This document shows, piece by piece, positions 36,030-44,698 of a stretch of 48,963 nt of DNA. This DNA comes from Spirochaetota bacterium (lineage in GTDB: Bacteria; Spirochaetota; UBA4802; UB4802): contig JAOAIH010000018.1 of the NCBI GenBank assembly GCA_026414805.1, forward strand, positions 1 to 48,963, given 5' to 3'. Under the pieces are notes generated by a model that was given only the letters and a program-made list of their open reading frames with translations, was not told the DNA's origin and ran no database searches. The stretch's first letter is position 1. Each line of letters opens with the position of its first letter. Position numbers and translations under genes: made by a program.

Positions 36030-36950
36030 ATGAAACGCAAAAAGATTTTTTTATTAATTACTGCTTCGCTCTTTTTATATGTTTCCTGCTCATCTTCTCT
36101 GTTAAATTTTTTCAGGTGGTATGAGCGCTCCAGGGCTGGCCTGGTTGAAAAAACAATTGAAGTAGATGGACACACAGTTCATTACCTTGAAGGCGGCAAG
36201 GGCCAAACAATTCTGTGCATTCACGGTTTTGGTGGAACCATGGATCATTGGACTCGGTTTGCTCGCTATATGACAGGAGAATATAGAATCATAGCCCTTG
36301 ATCTTCCTGGTTTTGGCGATAGCTCATTTATAGAAGGCCAAGATTATTCAATACTAAAGCAGGTAGAACGCGTCCACCAGTTTGCACAAAAGCTAAAAAT
36401 TAGCCAATTTCACATTGTAGGGAATTCTATGGGAGGCTATATTGCTGGCTACTATGCTGTAACCTATCCCAAAGATGTAGTAACATTGGCGTTGTTTGCT
36501 GCAGCTGGTGTAAAAAGCCCAAATGAAAGTGAGCTTTCAAAAGAATTGAAAAAGGGTAATAACCCCCTTATAGTTAGTGATGTGAAAAGCTATGATAATT
36601 TAATGGAATTTGTATTTTATAAGCCAATATGGCTACCTGGTTTTGCCAAGCAGTATTTTGCACAAAAGGCAGTAGAAAAGAAGAGTCATTTTGAGTATAT
36701 TTTTGCGCAGGTTCATGATGTGACATTACTGGAAAAACATTTGAACACTATTAGTGCCCCTACATTAATCCTTTGGGGTGAAAACGATAGAGTGCTTGAT
36801 GTATCTGGTGCGTCTGTATTCAAAAAAGGGATTAAGAATTCTCAGTTGATTATATTCAAAGAGTGTGGCCATTTGCCAATGATTGAAAAGCCTGAAGAAT
36901 CTGCAACAGTGTATAAAAAGTTCTTAAAAGGGGAAAACGTGGCATTATAG
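36030..36950 (+). CDS. alpha/beta hydrolase, probable lipoprotein
   Basis: The 306-residue hydrolase has the catalytic triad S133 ('GNSMGG'), D253 ('GENDRV') and H281 ('CGHLPM'), with oxyanion 'HGFGGTMDHW'. The N-terminal hydrophobic segment ends in C20 (YVSC), compatible with a relaxed lipobox or an anchor. Substrate is unknown. Esters or haloalkane-like compounds are possible for this fold. I chose the ATG at 36030, with TTGGAGG upstream, rather than a TTG at 36018 inside that site. It is likely co-transcribed with valS and overlaps the convergent gene by 6 bases. Confidence 0.85.
   Translation: MKRKKIFLLITASLFLYVSCSSSLLNFFRWYERSRAGLVEKTIEVDGHTVHYLEGGKGQTILCIHGFGGTMDHWTRFARYMTGEYRIIALDLPGFGDSSFIEGQDYSILKQVERVHQFAQKLKISQFHIVGNSMGGYIAGYYAVTYPKDVVTLALFAAAGVKSPNESELSKELKKGNNPLIVSDVKSYDNLMEFVFYKPIWLPGFAKQYFAQKAVEKKSHFEYIFAQVHDVTLLEKHLNTISAPTLILWGENDRVLDVSGASVFKKGIKNSQLIIFKECGHLPMIEKPEESATVYKKFLKGENVAL
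36315..36326 (-). repeat. GGAGCTATCGCC-type dispersed word (copy 13)
   Basis: GGCGATAGCTCA, antisense in the hydrolase gene, read as Gly-Asp-Ser-Ser, the same tetrapeptide as copies 6, 7 and 17. Confidence 0.9.
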
Positions 36951-37400
36951 CTTTCTATACAACATATCTTCGTAGCCTTGCAGCATGGAAAATGTTGCAC
37001 GGTCAAAGTACAGCACCACGCGGTTGTTTAATGCCAGCGCTTCTTTATAAGCAGTGGTGTCGTCATACAGCTTATCAAGGACAAAAAGCCACAGGTGTCG
37101 TTTTTGCAATATTAACGCCTTGCATGCCTGAGAAAAAGGGATACCCTGTTCATACCGTTCGTGCCCAACCCTTCGGTAATAGCGTGCTATCTCCTCTTTG
37201 GGATAATCTTTTGCAATCCATTTTGATAATTCACGGTATAGATTGTCAGCAAATTCATAAATAAGCTGCCTATCAAGCTTCCTGAAGGCTATAGTATCAG
37301 GATTGCGCAGAAGATTGTTCATAAACTGTTCAGTAATGACTTGATGGTTTTCCTCAATAAGTTCAACAAACCTGTTAACAAGAGCGCTTTTTATTTTCAT
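36945..37400 (-). CDS. helical protein, possibly RsbRD-N-type sensor domain
   Basis: The 151-residue all-helical protein resembles the N-terminal domain of RsbRD-type stressosome or kinase sensors: 'RFVELIEENHQVITEQF', 'FRKLDRQLIYEFADNLYRELSKWI', 'IARYYRRVGHERYEQGIPFSQACKALIL', a helical bundle with conserved G-H-x-R. No output domain is fused. It could be a stand-alone sensor. The assignment is by pattern only. It is a monocistronic minus-strand gene. Confidence 0.5.
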   Translation of the reverse strand: MKIKSALVNRFVELIEENHQVITEQFMNNLLRNPDTIAFRKLDRQLIYEFADNLYRELSKWIAKDYPKEEIARYYRRVGHERYEQGIPFSQACKALILQKRHLWLFVLDKLYDDTTAYKEALALNNRVVLYFDRATFSMLQGYEDMLYRKL

Positions 37401-37485
37401 ATCGTATGATTTGTATTATGATAATATAGTATAATGTAATGATAAAAAAGCGTATATATAACTATATGTAAAGTACTTTTTTTAG

Positions 37486-38526
37486 TTACTTTCTTTTTTT
37501 GGATTTTGCTCTAAAAGCAAGATTATATATTGTATCAAACTCCTGCAGATACAGTTTTGCTATATCACTGGATCGTATCATGATACAGTTTTCGTCATTG
37601 CGTTTTTTAGCATTTTTTGAAAAATTATATGACCCGGTAATAACCCATTCCTCATCAATAATTATTACTTTATGATGCATCGTGTTGGGATTGGCATCAT
37701 AGAGTACATCAAGTCCTTCAACCTTCAATTTGATATATTCACTGTTAACATTTTTAATGTCCTTTTTTTCAAATACTCCTTTTACTGTAACACCTTGTTT
37801 GTGTTTAGCAATTATTGCTTCGCCAATTTCATCGCTTGTAAATGAAAACGCTAAAAAGAAAATTGACTTCTTTGCCTTTTCTATTCGCTTAGTTATGATA
37901 CGCTCAATATTGTCATCAGGGGAAAAATATACATTAATATCAATGTCATTGAGTTTGACATAATACTTGTTTGATAGAAATGGGAATGGGGTATAGTCTG
38001 CACGGTTTCCAAAAACACCTTCTTCAAACATTTCATTAAATTCTGCAAAATAGATAGAAGCTACATCTTCATTTTCAATATAAATGGCATTATTGTTATT
38101 GAGCTTAGCTTCGCGTTGCGTAATATTATATGAGCCAGTCCATACGGCTTTACTGTCAAAAATAAAAAATTTGTTGTGCATAAAACCTTTTCGTTGATCC
38201 AACCGCATAGGGATATGATATCGTTCAAATTGTGATTTTATGTTTTCTGGCAATCTTTCGGATTCCAATACTAATTTTACGTCTACACCTTTTGATTTAG
38301 CATAACATAATGCATCTACAATTAATGGATCAGTAATTTCATATACGGCAGCATGTATTGATATTTTTGCAGTATTTATTTTTTGTAATAGTGCTTTTTG
38401 AATTGCGGTGACCTGTTCCTCTTTTTCGGGAGCAGTAAAATATACTTCAATTGGTGAAATTGCATATAAAAAAGTATATGATATAAGCAGTATGGCGCAT
38501 GCTATCAATGTTTTATGATACTTCAT
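37486..38526 (-). CDS. secreted phospholipase D-family protein (two HKD motifs)
   Basis: The 346-residue protein has a signal peptide (about 1-22) and two PLD active-site motifs, 'HNKFFIFDSKAVWTGSYN' and 'HHKVIIIDEEWVITGSYN', each HxKx4D followed by GSxN. Such proteins cut phosphodiesters, for example as nucleases or cardiolipin-type transferases. The short length and GSYN pattern fit the Nuc-like or secreted PLD group. I chose the second ATG because it overlaps the previous stop by ATGA. It is co-transcribed with the unknown gene upstream. Confidence 0.85.
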   Translation of the reverse strand: MKYHKTLIACAILLISYTFLYAISPIEVYFTAPEKEEQVTAIQKALLQKINTAKISIHAAVYEITDPLIVDALCYAKSKGVDVKLVLESERLPENIKSQFERYHIPMRLDQRKGFMHNKFFIFDSKAVWTGSYNITQREAKLNNNNAIYIENEDVASIYFAEFNEMFEEGVFGNRADYTPFPFLSNKYYVKLNDIDINVYFSPDDNIERIITKRIEKAKKSIFFLAFSFTSDEIGEAIIAKHKQGVTVKGVFEKKDIKNVNSEYIKLKVEGLDVLYDANPNTMHHKVIIIDEEWVITGSYNFSKNAKKRNDENCIMIRSSDIAKLYLQEFDTIYNLAFRAKSKKRK

Positions 38527-39449
38527 TGTCTTTTTTCCCATATAGCATTTTCGTATTCAACAAATTGTAATTCTGCTTCCTTTGTGGGAAAAAGCAACTT
38601 TGCTTTTTTAACTAATGTCTGAAATGTTACAAGGTCATTTTTTGTAGCTTTGTCAATAAATTCTTTAATTTTCTGGTCATTGTGGGTAATAAGATATAAA
38701 TAAAATTCGTAGGCTCGTTTTAATTCCTTTAGTTTTTCCACATGTTTGCGCAATTCTTCCTTATCGGAATGTTGTATCATTGTGGATAAAAATGCAATGA
38801 TATATTGTGTATCGGATTCCGTAATATCCATATCTAGCATGATTTGTTTCACTCTAACTAAATCTAAATTACGTAAATGTATGCGGGCCAAAAACACAGG
38901 ATTCTGCGAAAGCAGATTAATATCAACATTGGTTAACTGATCAACTGCTCGTTTGGAGTCATCTATTGTGGTATCTGGAGCTTTATTGACTATCTCCAGA
39001 TACGATGATGGGGCAAGGGAAGATATAAACTGGATATCGGTCTGGTTTAGAGTACTATTTACAATTATGTAATCAGGGAGAGTGCCTTTTTTAACAAAAC
39101 TGACAAAAGAAGCAGTATCACTAAAAAACTCAGTTATGCAGGGTAGCATATCCAGAGAGGTATTAGTGTGAATAAAGAGATATTTCTTTTTCCCTTCGTC
39201 GGAAGTGTAGGGAATAATCATGGAATTATTCTGAATTTTAAATAACTCGTACGCAGGTTTCCTTATTGAGCTATATGATTCAAAACCAATGAAAACAACT
39301 GTTTTCATTGGATGGAAAGGTTTTGCTTTGTTTTCATCGGAATAGATGATTTCCCCTTTTGGGTTGAACACTACAAACTGTTTTTTTGCAATGTTAATTT
39401 TAAAAATATATCCCTTTGGTGTCTTCTCTTCAATAATGGGTGTTGACAT
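38523..39449 (-). CDS. protein of unknown function
   Basis: The 308-residue protein has no signal peptide, membrane segment or motif I recognise. The N-terminal half is beta-rich ('GYIFKINIAKKQFVVFNPKGEIIYSD'), perhaps a receiver-like or ligand-binding fold. The C-terminal half is helical and charged ('LRKHVEKLKELKRAYEFYLYLI'). I chose the ATG two codons into the frame, about nine bases from AAAGG. It is coupled to the PLD gene, so the two may act together. Confidence 0.5.
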   Translation of the reverse strand: MSTPIIEEKTPKGYIFKINIAKKQFVVFNPKGEIIYSDENKAKPFHPMKTVVFIGFESYSSIRKPAYELFKIQNNSMIIPYTSDEGKKKYLFIHTNTSLDMLPCITEFFSDTASFVSFVKKGTLPDYIIVNSTLNQTDIQFISSLAPSSYLEIVNKAPDTTIDDSKRAVDQLTNVDINLLSQNPVFLARIHLRNLDLVRVKQIMLDMDITESDTQYIIAFLSTMIQHSDKEELRKHVEKLKELKRAYEFYLYLITHNDQKIKEFIDKATKNDLVTFQTLVKKAKLLFPTKEAELQFVEYENAIWEKRQ

Positions 39450-39964
39450 TACCATGTACCTTTACATAGAATTTACTGGAGCATGTAAATTTTCATTGAA
39501 ATTTTATTAATAGTTAGCACTTTATGCTTTTTACAACTATTATTATGTATTGAGTTAAATATCTGTACAAAAAAATTATGTATAATCAAAAATACGGTAT
39601 AACCACTAAATTATAATTGATAAAAAATCAAGCAAATGTAACTATTTAATGCAAAATCATGGAATAAATATTGTATCATAAAATATAATTTTGAATAGTA
39701 GTGCTATGAATATGGCTTTATCTTGAAAGTGAGTCATAGCCATAGCAGCTACTAAAACTTTTTTAAAATAAGTAATGTTTTTTATGTTACATCTTTTTAA
39801 TATGGTATTGAAACGTGCACGCTGTATGATATTCCACAATATATGGTGGGTTGATAATTCAATAGTGATTAAGAGCATTTTCCTTTTGCACTTTCTTTTG
39901 TTGCTTGTTGTGAAAGAAGAAAGTACATAATATATTTTAAAATTTATTTTCTAAGGAGAAAATA
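39450..39964. other. 515-bp AT-rich intergenic region
   Basis: This is the longest gap in the window. It is AT-rich, has no convincing ORF in either strand and no long hairpin. A TTAGCAC at 39514 resembles half a CIRCE element but has no partner. An AAGGAG before 39965 serves the fibre-like gene. Confidence 0.45.
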
Positions 39965-42538
39965 ATGAGTACTGTTAATATACTGTATCCTGTCCGCTAT
40001 ACAGGGAAAATCCATGCTTTTTCAAGCAGCTTTGAAAAAAATGAAGCAGAAAATGTTTTAAAGAATGATGCAACATACTGGTGCACTGCAAAAAATCACA
40101 ATGCGGTAAGTGAGTACATCACAATTGATTATGGTTCAATGGTTGCGGCAAATATTATAGAAATTTTTCCATCTCCTTCAGGGAAGACAACATTTCCTTC
40201 AGAGTTTAGGCTAGAATGTAGTGCAGATGGCATTAACTGGGAGGTAATCAAAGCAGAAAACAGATATACCCTAGAGGATGATGCCTATCGCCTGTTTTTA
40301 CCCATTAAAGTGTTCCGGTTTTTAAAGTTATATATTGCCAAACCCAAAAGGATTGCCGCAAAATACTTTTCTGAGATAGGAAGTATCCAGGCAGGCTTGC
40401 AAGGCGCTGTTTCAATTACAGCCAGTTCAAGTTCTTCGTATGAACATGATCCTTCATGCCTAATAGATAGTGATACACAAAAATATTGGGAATCTGAAAT
40501 TACACAAAGTGCATCCAGGCAATGGATTGAAGTTGATTTAGGACGCATGTTCCCGCTTATACACATAGGGATCATTGCAACCGGGAATCCTACACTCTTT
40601 CCTGAGCAATTTTCTATAGAGATAAGCGATGATAAAAAAATATGGTCTACACTTGCAGATGTTAAACGTTTTAAAGCAGAACCAAAGGGGTCGTATATAT
40701 TTGGAGGATATCAGTTTAATGCCAGGTATATACGAATAAATGTAATGACAGTACAAACCGATAAACAGAAATATTGTGCACAAATTGCTGGCATTACTGC
40801 TAATGCTCCATTACCTGCAGTACAGCACTTTCATATAAATGCGGGAGTACAGTATGCCACTGTTTTTCAGCCGGGCATTGTTAAGCTAGCTGCTGATGGT
40901 GATACCACTCCGGGTACGGTGGTGCAGGCACATGATACAAGGCTTCGTGATGCAAGCACAATATTCAAGGGTATAGTACAACTGGCTGAAGATGGCTCAA
41001 GTGAGAAAGGCTTAGCAGTGCAGGCATCAGATTCGCGGTTGGCGCTTGCAACTGAATTAAAAGCAGGAATTGTACGGCTGGCGTATGATAGGGAGGTTTC
41101 CGAAGGGGCTGTGGTGCAATCTACTGACTCTAGGATAAAGGAAGCAACTGAAACAACATTTGGTATAGTAAAATTGTGTCCTGATGGACAGTATAGCAGC
41201 AATTCGGTTGTTCGCGGTGATGATAGCAGATTGCATAAAGCAACAACAAGGAAATATGGCATAGTGCGCCTGGCTGAAAATGGCGAAGACAATGAATTCT
41301 GTGTTGTACAGGGCAATGATAGGCGCCTTAAGGATGCTACAATCGTTTCTAAGGGGATAGTAGAGCTTGCAGAGGATGGTGAAGATGCACCGAATGTAGT
41401 AGTGCAGGGCAATGACAGAAGGCTCAAAGAGGCAACTACGCACAGCAAAGGGATAGTAGAGCTTGCAGAGGATGGTGAGGATGCACCAGGAGTAGTAGTG
41501 CAAGGCAATGATAGGCGTCTTAAAGAGGCAACTGAAGAAACTCCTGGTATTGTTACACTTGCAAAACATGGCCAAAGCCGTAAATTTCATGTAGTTCAGT
41601 CAGATGATCCGCGACTATCTGATAAACGCGAACCATTACCGCATACACACGACTATGCACCGTTAGTACATTCATTTGACAGCCATACAGGAACTATCGC
41701 CATAATTCAGGAAAAATCAGGTGAATTAATTGGTATCACACCACCGACAAGTGACAGTGCAATACTATATGGAAAAAATACTGCACACACAGGCACTACA
41801 ATAGGTGTTGCCGGAATTGCATTCACTGCTCCTGATTCAGATGCAAGGTCGTATGGTGTTGTTGGGCATGCACCATTGTGTGGTGTGCGCGGGCAGTCAC
41901 AGGGTAATTCAGATACGATGCAGGGCAGCGGTGTAATGGGTGTATCGCGTTTTGGTGCTGGTGGTGTGTTTGTAAGCGAGCATAACTGGTCGCTGGTGGC
42001 TGATGGCTTTGGAGCTATCGCCCACTATGATGATACGCTGCAGTTGGTAGGTGATGGTAGAGCGCTGTACGTTAATGGCCAGGCATATTTTAAAGGAACA
42101 ATAACAATAGATACAGATGCAAAAGAATATTATGCCAATATAGTTGAGATGTTTGAAACGGATGAAAAAGAATTTATCTCTCCTGGCGATGTACTTGTGG
42201 TCAGCACCCAAGGCAATTCAATACTTTCACGGTCGCGCACTGCGTATAACAAAGGGGTAATTGGCGTTGTTGCTGGCAACCCTGTTGTAGTGATTAACAA
42301 TGCATCAGCTGAAAAAAAATTATATCCGGTAGTATTAACAGGCTCAGTGCTATGCAAGGTAGATGCACGCCAAAAACCGGTAAAGCCTGGTGACTTATTA
42401 GTGACTTCCGACACGCCTGGATGCGGCATGGCAGCGTCCATTGATTCATTTGATAAAATTGGCACAGTGTTTGCAAAAGCACTCACAGCGCTTGATGATG
42501 GAATTGCACTTATACCGGTTATGATATGGAAGATGTAA
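39965..42538 (+). CDS. discoidin and 32-residue-repeat fibre-like protein
   Basis: The 857-residue protein starts with two F5/8 type C (discoidin-like) domains (about 10-135 and 140-285), then eight tandem 32-residue repeats (301-556) of the form x-G-I-V-x-L-A-x-D-G...V-V-Q-x-x-D-x-R-L, like phage tail-fibre repeats. A beta-rich linker and a C-terminal domain ('GDVLVVS', 'KGVIGVVAGNP', 'KPGDLLVTSDTPGC') close it. No signal peptide is visible, so export by a non-Sec route or a tail-like particle is possible, yet no phage genes are near. A carbohydrate- or surface-binding fibre is the likely role. Confidence 0.7.
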   Translation: MSTVNILYPVRYTGKIHAFSSSFEKNEAENVLKNDATYWCTAKNHNAVSEYITIDYGSMVAANIIEIFPSPSGKTTFPSEFRLECSADGINWEVIKAENRYTLEDDAYRLFLPIKVFRFLKLYIAKPKRIAAKYFSEIGSIQAGLQGAVSITASSSSSYEHDPSCLIDSDTQKYWESEITQSASRQWIEVDLGRMFPLIHIGIIATGNPTLFPEQFSIEISDDKKIWSTLADVKRFKAEPKGSYIFGGYQFNARYIRINVMTVQTDKQKYCAQIAGITANAPLPAVQHFHINAGVQYATVFQPGIVKLAADGDTTPGTVVQAHDTRLRDASTIFKGIVQLAEDGSSEKGLAVQASDSRLALATELKAGIVRLAYDREVSEGAVVQSTDSRIKEATETTFGIVKLCPDGQYSSNSVVRGDDSRLHKATTRKYGIVRLAENGEDNEFCVVQGNDRRLKDATIVSKGIVELAEDGEDAPNVVVQGNDRRLKEATTHSKGIVELAEDGEDAPGVVVQGNDRRLKEATEETPGIVTLAKHGQSRKFHVVQSDDPRLSDKREPLPHTHDYAPLVHSFDSHTGTIAIIQEKSGELIGITPPTSDSAILYGKNTAHTGTTIGVAGIAFTAPDSDARSYGVVGHAPLCGVRGQSQGNSDTMQGSGVMGVSRFGAGGVFVSEHNWSLVADGFGAIAHYDDTLQLVGDGRALYVNGQAYFKGTITIDTDAKEYYANIVEMFETDEKEFISPGDVLVVSTQGNSILSRSRTAYNKGVIGVVAGNPVVVINNASAEKKLYPVVLTGSVLCKVDARQKPVKPGDLLVTSDTPGCGMAASIDSFDKIGTVFAKALTALDDGIALIPVMIWKM
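40865..41632 (+). repeat. eight tandem 96-bp coding repeats
   Basis: Eight 96-bp units encode the 32-residue repeats of the fibre-like protein. Units 6 and 7 are nearly identical in DNA and probably arose by recent duplication. The others have diverged to share only the G-I-V, V-V-Q and D-x-R-L positions. In-frame unit gain or loss would change fibre length. Confidence 0.85.
41690..41701 (+). repeat. near-match to the dispersed word (one mismatch)
   Basis: GGAACTATCGCC, one base off the consensus in the core, read as Gly-Thr-Ile-Ala. It lies 321 bases before exact copy 14 in the same gene. Confidence 0.6.
42011..42022 (+). repeat. GGAGCTATCGCC dispersed word (copy 14, exact)
   Basis: An exact 12-mer in the fibre-like gene, read as Gly-Ala-Ile-Ala. 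Confidence 0.9.
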
Positions 42539-42558
42539 TAGGATAAGAAAGTGCAAGG

Positions 42559-43149
42559 TTATGGTTTGAGTTGTTTGAGTATCTCCTGTTCTTTTTTGCT
42601 GAATACCAGAGTGTGATAGGCGTTAATATCCTTTGCCATTATTTTGCTCAAATAGGTTATCTTGCGGCAGAAGGGTTTTTTCTCATAACTGTCCACCCAT
42701 ACAATTATAGATGTTGATTCTGATTCCCATATATATGCGCCCTGATTATTCTTTATAGATTCACCAGTTGGTGGGCCATACTTTTCTTCCATTTTCTTCT
42801 TCATATCATCCAGTGAAATATAGGGAAACTGAATCACAACATAAAACAGCTTTGGCTGCTGATTTGCTTCCTGATTATACTCTGGATAAAAAAATCCATA
42901 TCGATATTCTAATTCACCATCTTTGGATACAATAATACGCTTTTCATCAGTAAATGCAATTCTTCCCAGTACCTGTGGTTTTACATCGTTAAATGTGCTG
43001 CCCCACCTGGCATTACCATACCCGTCAGCTATGTTTTTACTCTGGGCTGGCTGTGTTTTCTCAGGTGCTTTCTGCTGGGTAAATGAGGTATTCACTGTAT
43101 AAAAAACAATGCCAATACACCCAAGGGCTACCCATAGTATTTTTTTCAT
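42559..43149 (-). CDS. small exported protein of unknown function
   Basis: The 196-residue protein has a signal peptide (hydrophobic 4-20, cleavage near residue 26), a Gln/Pro-rich linker, then a mixed alpha/beta domain with 'GNARWGSTFNDVK', 'MKKKMEEKYGPPTGE' and 'AYIWESESTSIIVWVD'. The G-x-x-x-x-W-G-S/T-x-x-D and KYG-P pattern resembles small periplasmic domains found next to envelope genes, function unknown. I chose the ATG at 43149, with AAAGGA upstream. The longer frame adds 70 unlikely residues. Confidence 0.65.
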   Translation of the reverse strand: MKKILWVALGCIGIVFYTVNTSFTQQKAPEKTQPAQSKNIADGYGNARWGSTFNDVKPQVLGRIAFTDEKRIIVSKDGELEYRYGFFYPEYNQEANQQPKLFYVVIQFPYISLDDMKKKMEEKYGPPTGESIKNNQGAYIWESESTSIIVWVDSYEKKPFCRKITYLSKIMAKDINAYHTLVFSKKEQEILKQLKP

Positions 43150-43230
43150 AGTACTATCCTTTGTACATAAATATATCTTTACGCTTATACTATCGGAAAT
43201 ATATTGTTTAAAATATATTATAAATTTTAG

Positions 43231-43242
43231 GGCGATAGCTCC
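43231..43242 (-). repeat. GGAGCTATCGCC dispersed word (copy 15, exact, intergenic)
   Basis: An exact 12-mer in the spacer between the small exported protein and the CDF gene, about 80 bases upstream of the former. Apart from copy 5 it is the only copy outside coding DNA. Confidence 0.9.
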
Positions 43243-43445
43243 AGTAAAAAATCCACTCATGTAATTGTTGAATATATTTTGTAATACAACCATCTTGCGT
43301 GAGAATGAAAGTATAGACGATGAATGGACGTGATACAAATTTAGGGTAGTATTATACAATAATAGTTTACTTTGTGTAAAAATTTATTGAAGAATAATTA
43401 GTACCAGAGTATATTATCATAATCGTTTTATGTAAGGGAAACAAC

Positions 43446-44369
43446 ATGGAATCTTTTCACCAGCATGAGCATCATCACTCTCATAAGAGTAATTCTACCA
43501 TACGGTTTATTCTGGTTGTTATACTCAATATTGTTATAACTGTTGCAGAATATATTGGTGGCATGGTATCAGGAAGCCTTGCACTAATTTCTGATGCAGG
43601 ACATAATCTTTCCGATGTTGCCTCTCTTGTATTGGGATATATAGGGCAAAAGGTGTCACGTCAAAAGCCAGGTAAAAAATATTCTTTTGGGCTCAAACGC
43701 TTTGAAGTACTCATAGCGCTTATCAATGCTCTGACACTGCTTGCTATTGGTGGCTACATTATTTTTGAAGCAATTCAGCGATATATTAATGTACAGCCGG
43801 TTCATGCGGGTATCATGCTTCCTGTTGCTTTTGTTGGTCTTGCAGGCAATGCAATCTCAATGCTAGTATTGTATAAAAGTAGGGATGAAAACCTCAATAT
43901 AAAAGCTGCTTTTTTGCATCTGTTGTATGATGCTGTATCATCTGTTGGAGTTATTGTGGTAGGCTTTGTGTTGCTAATTAATAGCAGCTTAGTTATGCTT
44001 GACCTGTTAGTAAGCGTGGCGATAGCTCTTATGATTGTGGCAAGTTCACTTGAAATCATCAAAAGTTCATTGCGAATATTTTTACAGGGTGTACCATCAA
44101 GAATTGATTTTGATGAAGTGTATAATGCAATTTTAACAATACCACAGGTTGCAACCATACATGGGCTGCATATATGGTCAGTTGACTCCAATGAGATATT
44201 CTTGTCATGCCATATATGTATAAAAGGTGGCGATAGCTCCTTAAATACTGATTCCATAATTCAGGCAATAAACACAATGCTTGAGGAGCAGTTTAACATT
44301 ACTCATACTACATTACAGATAGAACATGACAACCTGTGCACATTAGAAGGTGGAAACTGTTGCAGGTGA
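43446..44369 (+). CDS. cation diffusion facilitator (CzcD/ZitB-like) metal exporter
   Basis: The 307-residue inner-membrane antiporter would export Zn2+ or a related metal. A His-rich N-terminus (HQHEHHHSH) precedes six membrane segments. The transport site is visible as 'SDAGHNLSD' (D50, H53/D57 region) in TM2 and HxxxD ('HLLYD') in TM5. The cytoplasmic C-domain has 'GVPSRIDFDEVYNAI' and 'HGLHIWSVDS'. A Cys-rich small gene follows two bases later. Metal choice is not predictable from sequence alone. Confidence 0.92.
   Translation: MESFHQHEHHHSHKSNSTIRFILVVILNIVITVAEYIGGMVSGSLALISDAGHNLSDVASLVLGYIGQKVSRQKPGKKYSFGLKRFEVLIALINALTLLAIGGYIIFEAIQRYINVQPVHAGIMLPVAFVGLAGNAISMLVLYKSRDENLNIKAAFLHLLYDAVSSVGVIVVGFVLLINSSLVMLDLLVSVAIALMIVASSLEIIKSSLRIFLQGVPSRIDFDEVYNAILTIPQVATIHGLHIWSVDSNEIFLSCHICIKGGDSSLNTDSIIQAINTMLEEQFNITHTTLQIEHDNLCTLEGGNCCR
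44018..44029 (-). repeat. GGAGCTATCGCC-type dispersed word (copy 16)
   Basis: GGCGATAGCTCT, antisense in the CDF gene, read as Ala-Ile-Ala-Leu within a membrane segment. Confidence 0.9.
44229..44240 (-). repeat. GGAGCTATCGCC dispersed word (copy 17, exact)
   Basis: GGCGATAGCTCC, antisense in the CDF gene, read as Gly-Asp-Ser-Ser. With copy 16 it shows the word used in two different codon frames of one gene. Confidence 0.9.
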
Positions 44370-44371
44370 AT

Positions 44372-44698
44372 ATGAGTGTATATTTTACACATCCCACACT
44401 TGGGCAACAGATAGAATCTATTGCAGGGGTATATGCATATACTGAGGAAAAATGCATACAGATAGATGGAAAGAACGTTCTGTATTTTATTGGATTTTGT
44501 GTTACAAACAAAAGCTGCTGTGGTGTTGGTGGGTGCATGTTTGCTAATGTTGCAGGATTTGTAAAAAGCTATGGCATACAAGCTAAGGAAGGAAAAATTA
44601 TATCAGAAGTTGAACCCATAGATGATGAAATAACAAAACACTACATAGAAAAGCTAATAAAGTTGCACGGAGTGCTCCAGGTAAATTTTTTAAGCTAA
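44372..44698 (+). CDS. small Cys-rich protein linked to the CDF exporter
   Basis: The 108-residue soluble protein has five Cys (28, 43, 49, 50, 55), the last three in 'KSCCGVGGC', a plausible metal- or cluster-binding loop. I know no family name. It starts two bases after the CDF stop, with an AGGTGA before the ATG, so the two are co-translated and a metal-handling role is a reasonable guess. Its end overlaps the convergent DUF3795 gene by 4 bases. Confidence 0.6.
   Translation: MSVYFTHPTLGQQIESIAGVYAYTEEKCIQIDGKNVLYFIGFCVTNKSCCGVGGCMFANVAGFVKSYGIQAKEGKIISEVEPIDDEITKHYIEKLIKLHGVLQVNFLS

Noticed and set aside
39514-39520. CIRCE heat-shock element
   Set aside because: Only one half (TTAGCAC) is present, with no inverted partner at the right distance.
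40867-41508. A 213-codon minus-strand ORF rich in Ser, Pro and Thr
   Set aside because: It is the antisense shadow of the 96-bp coding repeats; its own repeats follow that period exactly.
40865-41632. Tandem repeats as a possible CRISPR array
   Set aside because: The 96-bp units are contiguous, in frame and without unique spacers, so they are coding repeats.
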